From: CAJXUU01 sp965230575
Lineage (GTDB): Bacteria; Bacteroidota; Bacteroidia; Chitinophagales; Saprospiraceae
DNA length: 64,000 nucleotides
NCBI GenBank assembly: GCA_965230575.1
Contig: OZ246013.1
Location: 868,001-932,000, forward strand
Reading direction: 5' to 3'
The notes beneath the pieces were generated by a model. That model saw only the letters and a list, made by a program, of their open reading frames with translations, was not told the DNA's origin and searched no databases. The position numbers and the translations under genes were made by a program. Positions 26,081 to 35,800 of the stretch are shown here, in pieces (position 1 is the first letter of the stretch; the number at the start of each line of letters is the position of its first letter).

Positions 26081-27547
26081 TTAATTCTTGTAAAAAAAAT
26101 GGTTCACCCCTTCCAGTTGTAATACATAAAACCCAGCATTCAAAGTCCCTAGATAAATTCTGGAATCCTGAGTAAGAATCTCTTTTTTGATCAACTCACC
26201 AAAGACATTGTAAATCTTTACTGGTTTGGAATTGTCAAAATCACCAGACACCATAATGTAATCCAGGGCAGGATTTGGATAAACGGCAATTTTAGAAGGT
26301 TCTGCAATATTATTTACCGAAGTAATATCCTTAAAATAATCATCTAAGAATTCAAGTCGATCTTCCAACCAATCAAACAAATAATCCAGATCTGCTTCTG
26401 AGTATTCATAATCCCAGACTTCACTTTCTTTTTCATAAATCCCATTGTCTACAAGATATTGATGTGCCTCATTTATCTGATTTTCCAATGCTGAATCACT
26501 GATAAGAGATATCCTGTAGCTCTGCCATTTGTCAGATAATTTTTGACGAAAACCATCTACATCATTCAGTATTAATCGATCATATAAATTATTTGTCATG
26601 ATGCCTTTTGTAGTAGTATCATTTTCACCATTCCACAAAAGACCCCAACTCCCGTCCAAATCCCACGGTGCGAAAAAATAAGGTTCATCCGCATCATATC
26701 TGCAGAGGTAAATGTTCTTTCCTCGATTGTCCAGGATACGTGCTAGATTCAATAATATGAAGTAATCTATAAGATTTTCCATATCAAATCGACTTCCAAT
26801 ATCATCAATAAACTCTTGGTCTGTACTATTGGCTACAAAGTGAATCAATTCTTCAACATTAGTCCAATCCACAATTTCAGTAGGATATCTATATTCATAT
26901 CCGCTCCAGGTGAGAGAATTATTATTTGGAATTTCGTCTGGGTTGTTGAATAAAACAGCATCATCCCAAGCATAGCCTTTGTACAGTTCTCCACGAATCT
27001 GGGTATCGGTATTTCTTTTTAGCTTTAGTTGTGAACGGTCTATTTGTTCAGAAAGCAAATAGATGCCTTGATATACATCATTCATTCTTACTTCTACGTA
27101 CATCACATCTGCACCTGATTTTGCCTTTGACTCCACGTCTTTATAGTACACTTGATTCAAATTCAGCCAGAGCTTATGTGTAATAAAACTATTAATTCTT
27201 AATGGTTCATTGTACATCGCATCCAAGATCCAATCGTCATCCTCTCTCAATGACCCAAATTTGACATCAATAGATTCAGAACCAGAAGCATCATTCCAAA
27301 ATTCTATATCATACGTTTTCTTCGGGTAGGTCTGCGAAAATCCACCTCGAATTTCGATTCCTATATTACTCGAGATTATCTCACCATTCACTCCAGTATA
27401 AATAAAAGTACCAGGCACCTTGGGTTCATCCACAATCTCTTGATCGGTATGAATAGAAATGGTTGGAATTTGTGCCAATAATGCAGAATCTACAGCACTG
27501 CAGAATACAAAACATAAAATCAACAAATATGGTAATCCAGTTTTCAT
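26081..27547 (-). CDS. CotH-kinase-family secreted protein with T9SS tail
   Basis: 488 aa. Signal peptide (about 1-25), then a CotH domain (about 30-400) with IEIRGGFSQTYPKKTYDIEF, DDWILDAMYNEP, YQGIYLLSEQIDRS and the catalytic-type FFAPWDLDGSWG. The last 75 residues are a type IX sorting domain: VYPNPALDYIMVSG, then KIYNVFGELIKKEI and LNAGFYVLQLEG. CotH proteins are protein-kinase-like; the best-known member phosphorylates spore-coat proteins, but bacterial non-spore targets are unknown. Translation is coupled to the upstream barrel gene by a 4-bp ATGA overlap. A surface-located kinase-like enzyme. Confidence 0.92.
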   Translation of the reverse strand: MKTGLPYLLILCFVFCSAVDSALLAQIPTISIHTDQEIVDEPKVPGTFIYTGVNGEIISSNIGIEIRGGFSQTYPKKTYDIEFWNDASGSESIDVKFGSLREDDDWILDAMYNEPLRINSFITHKLWLNLNQVYYKDVESKAKSGADVMYVEVRMNDVYQGIYLLSEQIDRSQLKLKRNTDTQIRGELYKGYAWDDAVLFNNPDEIPNNNSLTWSGYEYRYPTEIVDWTNVEELIHFVANSTDQEFIDDIGSRFDMENLIDYFILLNLARILDNRGKNIYLCRYDADEPYFFAPWDLDGSWGLLWNGENDTTTKGIMTNNLYDRLILNDVDGFRQKLSDKWQSYRISLISDSALENQINEAHQYLVDNGIYEKESEVWDYEYSEADLDYLFDWLEDRLEFLDDYFKDITSVNNIAEPSKIAVYPNPALDYIMVSGDFDNSKPVKIYNVFGELIKKEILTQDSRIYLGTLNAGFYVLQLEGVNHFFYKN

Positions 27548-28842
27548 ATGCTTATACTAAGTCCAGCTCTGATATTACTATATGTACTTTTGAATGACCC
27601 CAATCTAAATATATTGTCAGTAGATAGGAATCCGATAACAGGACCTACGTTGACAGATGTGAGGAGTCCAATATTGGCAAGATTTGAACTCTTTACTGAA
27701 TATAAAACGCCTACCGACAAAAAGTCATACACCTTGGCCGTCCCGTTGAATACTACCACATTGGCCCGTCGATCACCTGTCCCATTGCTTTGGACCAATG
27801 CACCTACAGACCAAAGATCACTTACCTTAAATTTGGCTCCCAAATAGATTTTAGAAGGAAGAGTGGTACTGAATATCTCATTCGTCTCTTCCAGATCCAA
27901 TAAGGCTTCGATCGAATCAAGAATAACAAATTCATCGTCTGAGGTGATATATTGACTGACATCAATGCCGTCAAAAGTTTGAACCTTATTCGATGTATAA
28001 GTCTTTGGATCAACATCCCAATCCATGCCTCCAATATCCACAACACTCAATGATAATTCAAGTCTATCCATGAGCTCCACTGATGCTCCAAAGTCAAAAG
28101 CCCATCCTCCATTATTCTTCATAAAATTGTCAAAACTGAAATTCTCAACATCCAGACTAAAATTCTCAATATCTGTATAATCAAAAGCTCTTGACGAGCT
28201 GAGTTCGAAATCTGAATCGACGGTAAGTTGGTAAATATCGTCAGAAGTAGTCAAGTCAATTTTATGATTATTCGTTCTTATGGCCTCTACACCCGAAAGT
28301 CTCTTTATCCTTACTCCTACGCTCAAAGGACCAAATGATTTTTGCAATCCAAGATAAACTTCATTATAATTGATATAATCCAATTGAGGAGACAGGTTCA
28401 TCGTCTGACCGATAAATCCGCTATTCCCATTGGTCACAAACTCTGCCAAATCTTTGGTGTATTCCATCCATGCTTGTGCCTTCCAGGCATGTCCTGCTGA
28501 AATACGAATGAATGGTGTATTGATGGAGACATCCAAGGTATTGATGCTGGAGTATCCAAAAATATCATTGACTTCATTCATTTTCGCAAGTGCATCAGAG
28601 GCAGATACGATAAGTCCACCAGCTGGATTTTTGCTTGTCACATCTGAAATACTTGGTCCATTGGTACTAAAGTCCAGACCCAGTCCTGAGGCCAAACTGA
28701 AATTGTGTTTATTATCCAATGCTGGATTGAAATAGCTTCTTTGGTAAGCATCATTGACAAAATAATAGTGCAAATTTTGTCCTTTGACAAAGGAATTCAA
28801 TCCTACAAACACAACTATCCCAATAAATCTAACTATATGCAT
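27544..28842 (-). CDS. DUF5723-family outer-membrane barrel
   Basis: 432 aa. Signal peptide (about 1-21, ending VKGQ) followed by a beta-strand-rich protein typical of DUF5723, which models as an outer-membrane barrel. The start YYFVNDAYQRSYFNPAL and the closing strand SNIRAGLSISI are the family's features. Function unknown. Middle gene of a three-gene operon: 27 bp after the lipoprotein gene and overlapping the CotH gene. It could serve as an outer-membrane anchor or pore for its neighbours. Confidence 0.88.
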   Translation of the reverse strand: MHIVRFIGIVVFVGLNSFVKGQNLHYYFVNDAYQRSYFNPALDNKHNFSLASGLGLDFSTNGPSISDVTSKNPAGGLIVSASDALAKMNEVNDIFGYSSINTLDVSINTPFIRISAGHAWKAQAWMEYTKDLAEFVTNGNSGFIGQTMNLSPQLDYINYNEVYLGLQKSFGPLSVGVRIKRLSGVEAIRTNNHKIDLTTSDDIYQLTVDSDFELSSSRAFDYTDIENFSLDVENFSFDNFMKNNGGWAFDFGASVELMDRLELSLSVVDIGGMDWDVDPKTYTSNKVQTFDGIDVSQYITSDDEFVILDSIEALLDLEETNEIFSTTLPSKIYLGAKFKVSDLWSVGALVQSNGTGDRRANVVVFNGTAKVYDFLSVGVLYSVKSSNLANIGLLTSVNVGPVIGFLSTDNIFRLGSFKSTYSNIRAGLSISI

Positions 28843-28869
28843 CTTAGCAATTCGTTTTTTGTGCCCAAA

Positions 28870-30399
28870 TCAAAGCTTAGTTTTCAATTTGGCTCCAACT
28901 TTAAATTGGATTCCATAATCATTATAAATCCATAAAGGTCCGGAAGAAGCTTGTTCGGTATTGATTTTTACATTTACCAATACCTTTCTTCCATCCTTTA
29001 ACTTTTCAAATCTACCTGCCACAAATTCCTCAAAAGTAACCACTTCCTCGCCTTCCACAGCTATACCAGAAGCAGGATCCACCTGAGCCGCTGGCAGTAA
29101 TAGTCGCTCTTTGAATAATGAATCCAAGAGCACATCATTTTCATCATAAAAATAACTCTGCAGCGTAATATCAGCTGGAAAATCATTGGCAATCACGGTC
29201 TTGAATTCAGCACTCACGACATCTTCCAAATCACTCAAATCCAAATCAACGGTATCTTGCAATACCAAATTATTTACCGTCCCTTCCAATGGCAACTCAA
29301 CATCAACATTGACCAAAAAATAGCTGTCCTTATTTACAAAACCCACAATAGATTCATCCATATCTGGATTGGCGCCAGCATCAATGTCATAAGTCACTTT
29401 TCTCACTTTTTCCTTGAACAGATCGACAATATTTGAATTGGTTCGATCAAATGAAAATTCTGTGATTTTCACTGCACCAATTTCGTCTAATGCCGGGTAG
29501 GCAAAATCAACATTATTGTCAATAATATCACTCTCCATATCCAACATTTCGCCTGTAGTGGTCACCACTTGCATCTTCTTGAAAATAGAACGAACTGGAA
29601 AGCCAAAAGCATTTTCAACAAAGATTTTCACCTTAGGGTCTTCGAATGACAGGCCACCACTGATCCAATTATCCAAAACTCCAATTGCAATAAAATCACC
29701 TTGTATATCAAAGATTTCACTACCAAAATACCCCTCTATATAATCGAAAATTACAACATCAAAAGCCATAAAGGCTTCAGTGAATTTTTGCCTTGAACCA
29801 TCCGACAATCGCGCATCATACTTGATAGTTATCGTAGTATCTTCACTCACCAGAGTCCAGCCTTCTACAGATACCAAATCTGAGGTAAACTTTACTGGAG
29901 AAGTGCCTTCATATGGCACTGTTACATTCATTTCAAAGATTTCTCCGTTCTTTGTCAATTGCGGTATAGTAACTTTGACATCCACATCTTCCTCAAATTG
30001 TGAAGTAAAACTTACATTCAAATTCGAATTTCCAAAAATGGCCCGATCCACTCTTTGATCATCTGCAAATGGTACGGGTTGCGTAAAAGATGTATCCTCC
30101 AAAACAAAGCCAAAAAATGGTACTGGAGGAAAAATTGCTGATACACTTTGTCGCACAACATCTCCATTATAAACAAGGGTTACCCGATCATCTGCATCCA
30201 CCTTGATAGATACATTATCAGGTCCATTCTCGCCTGTAAAATCACTGATTAAAAATTCGGTATTGATCAATGGTACTGCCAATTCCACATCCTCTTCGGC
30301 TCGTTCAATATTGTTGAGATCCGAAAAATCAGAACATGAACTGAAAAACATCACAACCAGTAGAAAAAATCCAGTTTTAAATAAATTATGGTTTTGCAT
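28870..30399 (-). CDS. Large lipoprotein of unknown function
   Basis: 509 aa from the ATG at 30399 (an earlier in-frame ATG at 30423 is possible). The lipobox ends at Cys22 in this numbering (FFSSC). The rest is beta-rich, acidic and without a named domain. Segments such as DRVTLVYNGDVVRQS, VDVKVTIPQLTKNGE and FFVNVDVELPLEG suggest repeated strand pairs. First gene of the lipoprotein / DUF5723 / CotH operon, so it is likely part of the same outer-membrane assembly. No homologue recognised. Confidence 0.78.
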   Translation of the reverse strand: MQNHNLFKTGFFLLVVMFFSSCSDFSDLNNIERAEEDVELAVPLINTEFLISDFTGENGPDNVSIKVDADDRVTLVYNGDVVRQSVSAIFPPVPFFGFVLEDTSFTQPVPFADDQRVDRAIFGNSNLNVSFTSQFEEDVDVKVTIPQLTKNGEIFEMNVTVPYEGTSPVKFTSDLVSVEGWTLVSEDTTITIKYDARLSDGSRQKFTEAFMAFDVVIFDYIEGYFGSEIFDIQGDFIAIGVLDNWISGGLSFEDPKVKIFVENAFGFPVRSIFKKMQVVTTTGEMLDMESDIIDNNVDFAYPALDEIGAVKITEFSFDRTNSNIVDLFKEKVRKVTYDIDAGANPDMDESIVGFVNKDSYFLVNVDVELPLEGTVNNLVLQDTVDLDLSDLEDVVSAEFKTVIANDFPADITLQSYFYDENDVLLDSLFKERLLLPAAQVDPASGIAVEGEEVVTFEEFVAGRFEKLKDGRKVLVNVKINTEQASSGPLWIYNDYGIQFKVGAKLKTKL

Positions 30400-30515
30400 T
30401 TGAATAGTTATTATTCCTTTCATTTAACGTGTAGTTCTGATTTTTGGTTGATTGTCAATTTCCTATAAGTTAAGAATCATATATCGCAGCCGACCTTTGA
30501 CCTACAGTATGAGCA

Positions 30516-31925
30516 TCAGTTCAAATCAAATTCATCACCTTCGGCAGGAATCTCAATATCTGAAAATCCTTTTTCCATCAAAAATGATTTGAATTTTTCT
30601 TGTCTTTCCAGTTCACCATGAACCAAGAACAATTTCTTAACTGATTTTTGATTTTCGATAAAGTCATACATTTCGTTCCTATCTCCATGAGCAGAAAAAG
30701 AATCCATTATCCGTATATCAGCTTTGACCATCTTATGTTCACCAAACAGCTTTATGCTTTCTATCCCATCTCTCAACATTCCACCTGGTGTATCAGGAGA
30801 ACAATATCCGACTATCAAAAAAGTATTTTTCGGGCTCTCAATATTATTAAATAAATGATGCTTTACCCGACCAGCATTCATCATTCCAGAAGAACTGATA
30901 ATGATGCAAGGCTCTGCATTCGTATTCAATGCTTTCGAATCAGCGACATCTCTGATGTAATTCAAGTCATTGAATCCAAATGGGTTATCGTCAATCAATA
31001 AATATTCATTCAATTCATTGTCAAAACATTCTGGATGCTGGCCAAAAATCATGGTGGCATTTACGGCAAGTGGGCTATCCACATACACAGGAATTCTTGG
31101 CAATAGTCCTGCAGTCTCTAATTTGTCCAACATATAGACAATCTCTTGTGTACGGCCCACACTGAATGCTGGAACAATCAACTTTCCTTTCTTTTCGATA
31201 CAAGTCTCTTTGAGAATGTCTAAAAATTCCTCCGATTGCTCAGGTGGAAGCTGATGATCTTTGTCACCATATGTTGATTCACATATCAAGTAATCCACTT
31301 CAGGCATCTGCTTCGGGCTCCTAAGAATCGGTCGATTTGGTCTTCCTATATCTCCTGTAAATCCAAAAATCTTCTCTTCACCATTCTCCGTAATTTTAAG
31401 CGTAACACTAGAACTTCCCAAAATATGACCTGCATCTCTAAACATCACGGATACCTTCTCATTGATATGATGCCAGCGATTGTAATTGTAACCAATGAAA
31501 AGATTCATCGTAGGCGCAATAATATCACTGGTATAGAGCGGCTTTCTTAATTTCCTAAGATCCTTTCTTCGCTTTTTCAAAAGTCTTTTATTGTGCCATT
31601 CCACATCCCTTTGCTGAATTTTGGCACTATCCAAAAGCATAATTGAGCATAAGCTTCGTGTGGCATGGGTACAATGAATATCTCCGCTAAATCCATCTTT
31701 GACCAACTTTGGAACACGTCCAGTATGATCGATATGTGCATGAGACAAAATCAAGCAATCTATTTCAGCTGGATCAAAATGCCATGTATTGTTGAGGTCC
31801 CAAATATGTCTTCCTTTACCCTGAAAAAGTCCACAATCCAATAAAATCTTATATCCATCGTCAAGGGTAATCAAATGACTGCTTCCAGTGACAAATTGGG
31901 CAGCTCCACAAAACTTAACTTGCAT
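30516..31925 (-). CDS. beta-CASP metallo-beta-lactamase fold RNase-like protein
   Basis: 469 aa. Metallo-beta-lactamase part (1-200) with the zinc motif H62-A-H64-I-D66-H67 and AGHILGSSSV; beta-CASP insert (about 215-380) with PAFSVGRTQEIVYML and the SSSGMMNAGRV region; final His motif DSFSAHGDR. This layout is the CPSF-73/YSH1-like family, mostly ribonucleases acting on mRNA or rRNA. No KH domains are attached. It is a single gene flanked by an ordinary lipoprotein gene, so no operon hint. Confidence 0.93.
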   Translation of the reverse strand: MQVKFCGAAQFVTGSSHLITLDDGYKILLDCGLFQGKGRHIWDLNNTWHFDPAEIDCLILSHAHIDHTGRVPKLVKDGFSGDIHCTHATRSLCSIMLLDSAKIQQRDVEWHNKRLLKKRRKDLRKLRKPLYTSDIIAPTMNLFIGYNYNRWHHINEKVSVMFRDAGHILGSSSVTLKITENGEEKIFGFTGDIGRPNRPILRSPKQMPEVDYLICESTYGDKDHQLPPEQSEEFLDILKETCIEKKGKLIVPAFSVGRTQEIVYMLDKLETAGLLPRIPVYVDSPLAVNATMIFGQHPECFDNELNEYLLIDDNPFGFNDLNYIRDVADSKALNTNAEPCIIISSSGMMNAGRVKHHLFNNIESPKNTFLIVGYCSPDTPGGMLRDGIESIKLFGEHKMVKADIRIMDSFSAHGDRNEMYDFIENQKSVKKLFLVHGELERQEKFKSFLMEKGFSDIEIPAEGDEFDLN

Positions 31926-32241
31926 TTATAAAGTAATTTGGTAAGACTGGCCAAGATACTAATTATTGGCTTAGGATTAGGGAAAGAGTCTTATTCAAAA
32001 AAAAGAGGCAATTTTATTATCCAATGATCAGATTAGAGCATAAGTATTCCAGACCCACATTCAAGGTGTTTCCCTCTTATAATATATGACAAATATTTAA
32101 TTATCGCGACTCTTTAGATATAATGCTAATAACTTACTGTTGCATTTTTTTTAATACTATTTTCTGTCTCAATCTAGATTCTTTCTTTTCTTTCTTAATA
32201 GAAACAAAATCTGGACTTTTAGACACACATTATAATTGAAT
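31926..32241. other. Gene-free region
   Basis: 316 bp of AT-rich sequence between two genes on the - strand. It must include the promoter of the beta-CASP gene. I see no repeat, hairpin with T-run or RNA gene. Confidence 0.45.
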
Positions 32242-32706
32242 TTAAAATTTCACCAACTCCTCTTGATCCACTGGTACCGATATTTTGGCCACTCCCTTTC
32301 CTACAAGGATTGTCCCCTTGAATTTTACATTGAGCTTTTTGTCAGACATAATTTGGAGCCCTTTTCCAATAGCTGCTAGAGGGTTGTCACCGTAGAGTTT
32401 GTCCAAATCCATATTTATATTGATTGGCATATTAAATTCTCCCTCCTTGGGCATGGTAGTTTCATACGTTTGATCAATTTTTGCCAATTCGATATCATCT
32501 ACATATACTGTCAAGTCAGCATTGTCCAAGTCCAACTCAAATCCATTGGGATTCTTTAAAACCATAAAGGCATTGAGCTCCAATTTGCTTTTAGTCATTT
32601 CTACAATATCGACATCTTCTATCCGCTCTACTGTCGGCTCTAGAATTGAAGTACATGAACAAAAGAATAAGGTCAGACAAAAAGAAATATAAATTAGTTT
32701 TTTCAT
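32242..32706 (-). CDS. LEA14/WHy-like lipoprotein
   Basis: 154 aa. Lipobox ends at Cys18 (FFCSC). The mature part is a single beta-sandwich of the LEA type 2 (WHy) family: KLELNAFMVLKNPNGFELDLDN with the classical NPN turn, then DLTVYVDDIELAKID and KLNVKFKGTI. In plants such proteins are linked to desiccation; the bacterial role is unknown and probably structural. It is divergent from the alpha-2-macroglobulin gene and shares a 172-bp promoter region with it. Confidence 0.88.
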   Translation of the reverse strand: MKKLIYISFCLTLFFCSCTSILEPTVERIEDVDIVEMTKSKLELNAFMVLKNPNGFELDLDNADLTVYVDDIELAKIDQTYETTMPKEGEFNMPININMDLDKLYGDNPLAAIGKGLQIMSDKKLNVKFKGTILVGKGVAKISVPVDQEELVKF

Positions 32707-32878
32707 TCGTTTTAATAGTTAATTATTAATTGAAGCGAAATTGACATTGATGAATGTTTATTTGTACGAATATAGAATAATCATCCACGAATAATAATTA
32801 TCCCTTAATAAGATGCATTGATTATTGTAATTTTATAGAAATTGTATCACCGAATCATATCTTTCAAAAAATAAGAAT

Positions 32879-35800
32879 ATGCGATTTCTAACTTTTCTAT
32901 TTATTCTTTTTATCATTTCATGTAAGCCCAACAAATCCAATGTCAATATAGAGCCTCTCTCATCGGATGCTCCTTTTGGGAAATATGTTGTAGAATATAC
33001 TAAAAAAACCATCTCGGTAAAAGATGATTTGGTCTTTCGGATGTCTGGTGCTGTCGTCGATCCCGAACAAGTTGGAAAATCTGTGGACAAAGATCTGTTC
33101 GCTCTATCTCCCAAAGTAAGTGGAAAAGCATTTTGGAAAGATATGTCAACGATTATTTTTACTCCTGAAGAAAATTTGGAATACAATACTGACTACACCT
33201 TTACTCTGAAACTTGGTTCTCTCTTTGATGAAGTACCTACCGACCTTCAAAAAGTCAATTTCCCGTTCAAAACCAGAAAGCTATCCTACGAAATTTATAG
33301 CATCAACAGCATCGATTATAGCATGGAAAGTCACAATTCTCTAGTGCTAAAAGGAAGGATAAATTCAAACGATTATGTCCCCGAGAAGGAGGTAGAATCT
33401 CTTTTAACAGCTACTCAAAAAGGAAATAAAAATGTTGAAATCAATTGGTCTCATACAAAATTGGGTTACATCCATATGTTTGAAATCGTTGGCCTCGAAA
33501 GAAGGGATGAACCATCTGAGGTAAAAATAAAATGGAAGGATATCACCTATGGCACTGGATTCGAAGGCGAAAAATCAATGACCATTTTCTCAAAAGATGC
33601 TTTTGAAGTAGTGTCTGCCGAAGTAGAAAAAGGCAATAACAGAAAGATTGTGCTATCGCTTACAAGCCCTGTAAAGAAAACTCAAAATCTTGAAGGATTA
33701 ATAAGGATAAAAGGATATAAGGGTGGATTCAACTATGACATCATTGGCTCTACCATTAATGTTTATCCTCAGAAAAAAGTGATCAGTCCTTTCACCCTGG
33801 AAGTAAATTCAGCCATCGTGAATACTGAAGGGGACAAAATGAGAAATGAGTATAAAAATGAGCTGTCTTTTGACCCAATAAAACCAGCTATCAGATTGGC
33901 AGGAAAAGGTGTTATCGTACCGCATAATGATGAGGTTATTTTTCCTTTTGAAGCCATAAACCTAAAAGGTGCCAAAGTCGAAATATTAAAAATATTCAGT
34001 GATAATGTACTGCAATTTTTACAATACAATAGATTGAACACCACTTATAGTCTTCAGCCTGTAGGTAGGATTGTGCATCAAGAAGATATAAGATTGACCG
34101 ATATCAATTCTGATAAAAACGATGCTAATTATGTGCGATATGCCTTGGATCTTGGTAAGATGATCAATCCTGATCCTGGCGCTATTTATCAAGTCCGAAT
34201 TGGGTTTTCAAAAAAAGATGTAGTTACATTTTCTTGCGAAGAAGAAACTCCAAAAGCAACCCTTGTAAGTCAAAGGGACGGATTCACATCGATAATGGAT
34301 ACCCCTCAAGATTATAATTGGTCGGATAGAGATAATCCCTGCAAAAATTCTTATTACAATAATTCCAGGTTTGTCACACGCAATATGTTGGGTTCAAATA
34401 TTGGGATCATAGCAAAGAGAAATAAGAATAACAAAGTGCACTTGGTGCTGAGTGACTTACGGACTGTAGCACCACTCTCTGATGCAACCGTGAATTTTTA
34501 TGACTTCCAGCAACAAGAAATTATGACCTCTACCTCTGGAAGTGATGGAATGCTTTCTGTGGAAATGGAGAGGCAGCCCTCATTCGCAATAGTTACGCAA
34601 GGTGGAGATTTCGGGTATATTAACCTGCAGGATCATTATGCCAATAGCTTGAGTGAATTCGAAGTATCTGGTAGATCAAAAAGCAAAGGCCTGGATGGAT
34701 ATATCTATGGTGAACGAGGTGTGTGGAGGCCTGGAGATACTATCTTTCTCAATTTTGTACTTGAGGATAAAGAAAACAAACTTCCCGCAAGCCATCCTGT
34801 AACCATGACAATAAAAGATGCAAAGGGGAAACAGAAATATAAAGAATCTACTACCAACCATGCTGGACGTATCTATAATTTCCCAATCATAACAAATGAT
34901 TCCGACCCAACTGGCAATTGGACAGCACTGGTAAACGTAGGTGGTACAAATTTTCAAAAAACATTAAAAGTAGAAACGGTAAAACCCAATCGATTGAAAA
35001 TAAGATATGACTTGGATGAAAATGAATCATTGGCCCTGCATGAAAATCAAAAAGTACAACTGCAATCAGAATGGCTGCATGGTGCCCCTGCCAATGGACT
35101 AAAGGCAAAAGTGGACATGCAAATACGATCGACACCCACTACATTCAAAAGATACAATGAATTCACTTTTGATGATCCAGCAAGAAAGGTAGAGCCACTA
35201 CCAATGACCATTTTTGAAGACAATCTGAGTCCAGAGGGCACGGCTTCTATCAATATCTCGCAAAAGAAAGATTGGCAAGCTCCAGGTAAATTAAAAGCCA
35301 ATTTTAAAACCAAGGTATTCGAAAAAGGAGGAAATTTTAGTGAAGACAATTTTTCGATGAATGCTGATTTATTCGGTTCTTATGTAGGAATAAAAATTCC
35401 AACCACCCGATGGGGAAGCAAATTTATAAAACAAGACAAAGCGACAGATATTCCAATAGTAGTGGTAGATACTGAAGGAAATCCAATTGCAAATAGAAAT
35501 CTATCTATTGGCATATACAGAGCGGAATGGAATTGGTGGTATGATCGTGGCTATAGCAGCAAGTACAATTATAACACTTCGTCGCACCAAGGCGCAATAA
35601 GCAAAGCAAAAGCGACTACCAATAGTAAAGGTGAGGCCGCTCATAATGTGAAATTCGATGATTATGGCAATTATATGATTCGTGTATGTGATGATGTCAC
35701 TGGACATTGTACAGGCGATATGTTTTATACTGGTTATTCATGGAGTCGAGATCGCGAACAGAATGGCCCTCAACAACTCATCTTCACTACGGATAAAAAA

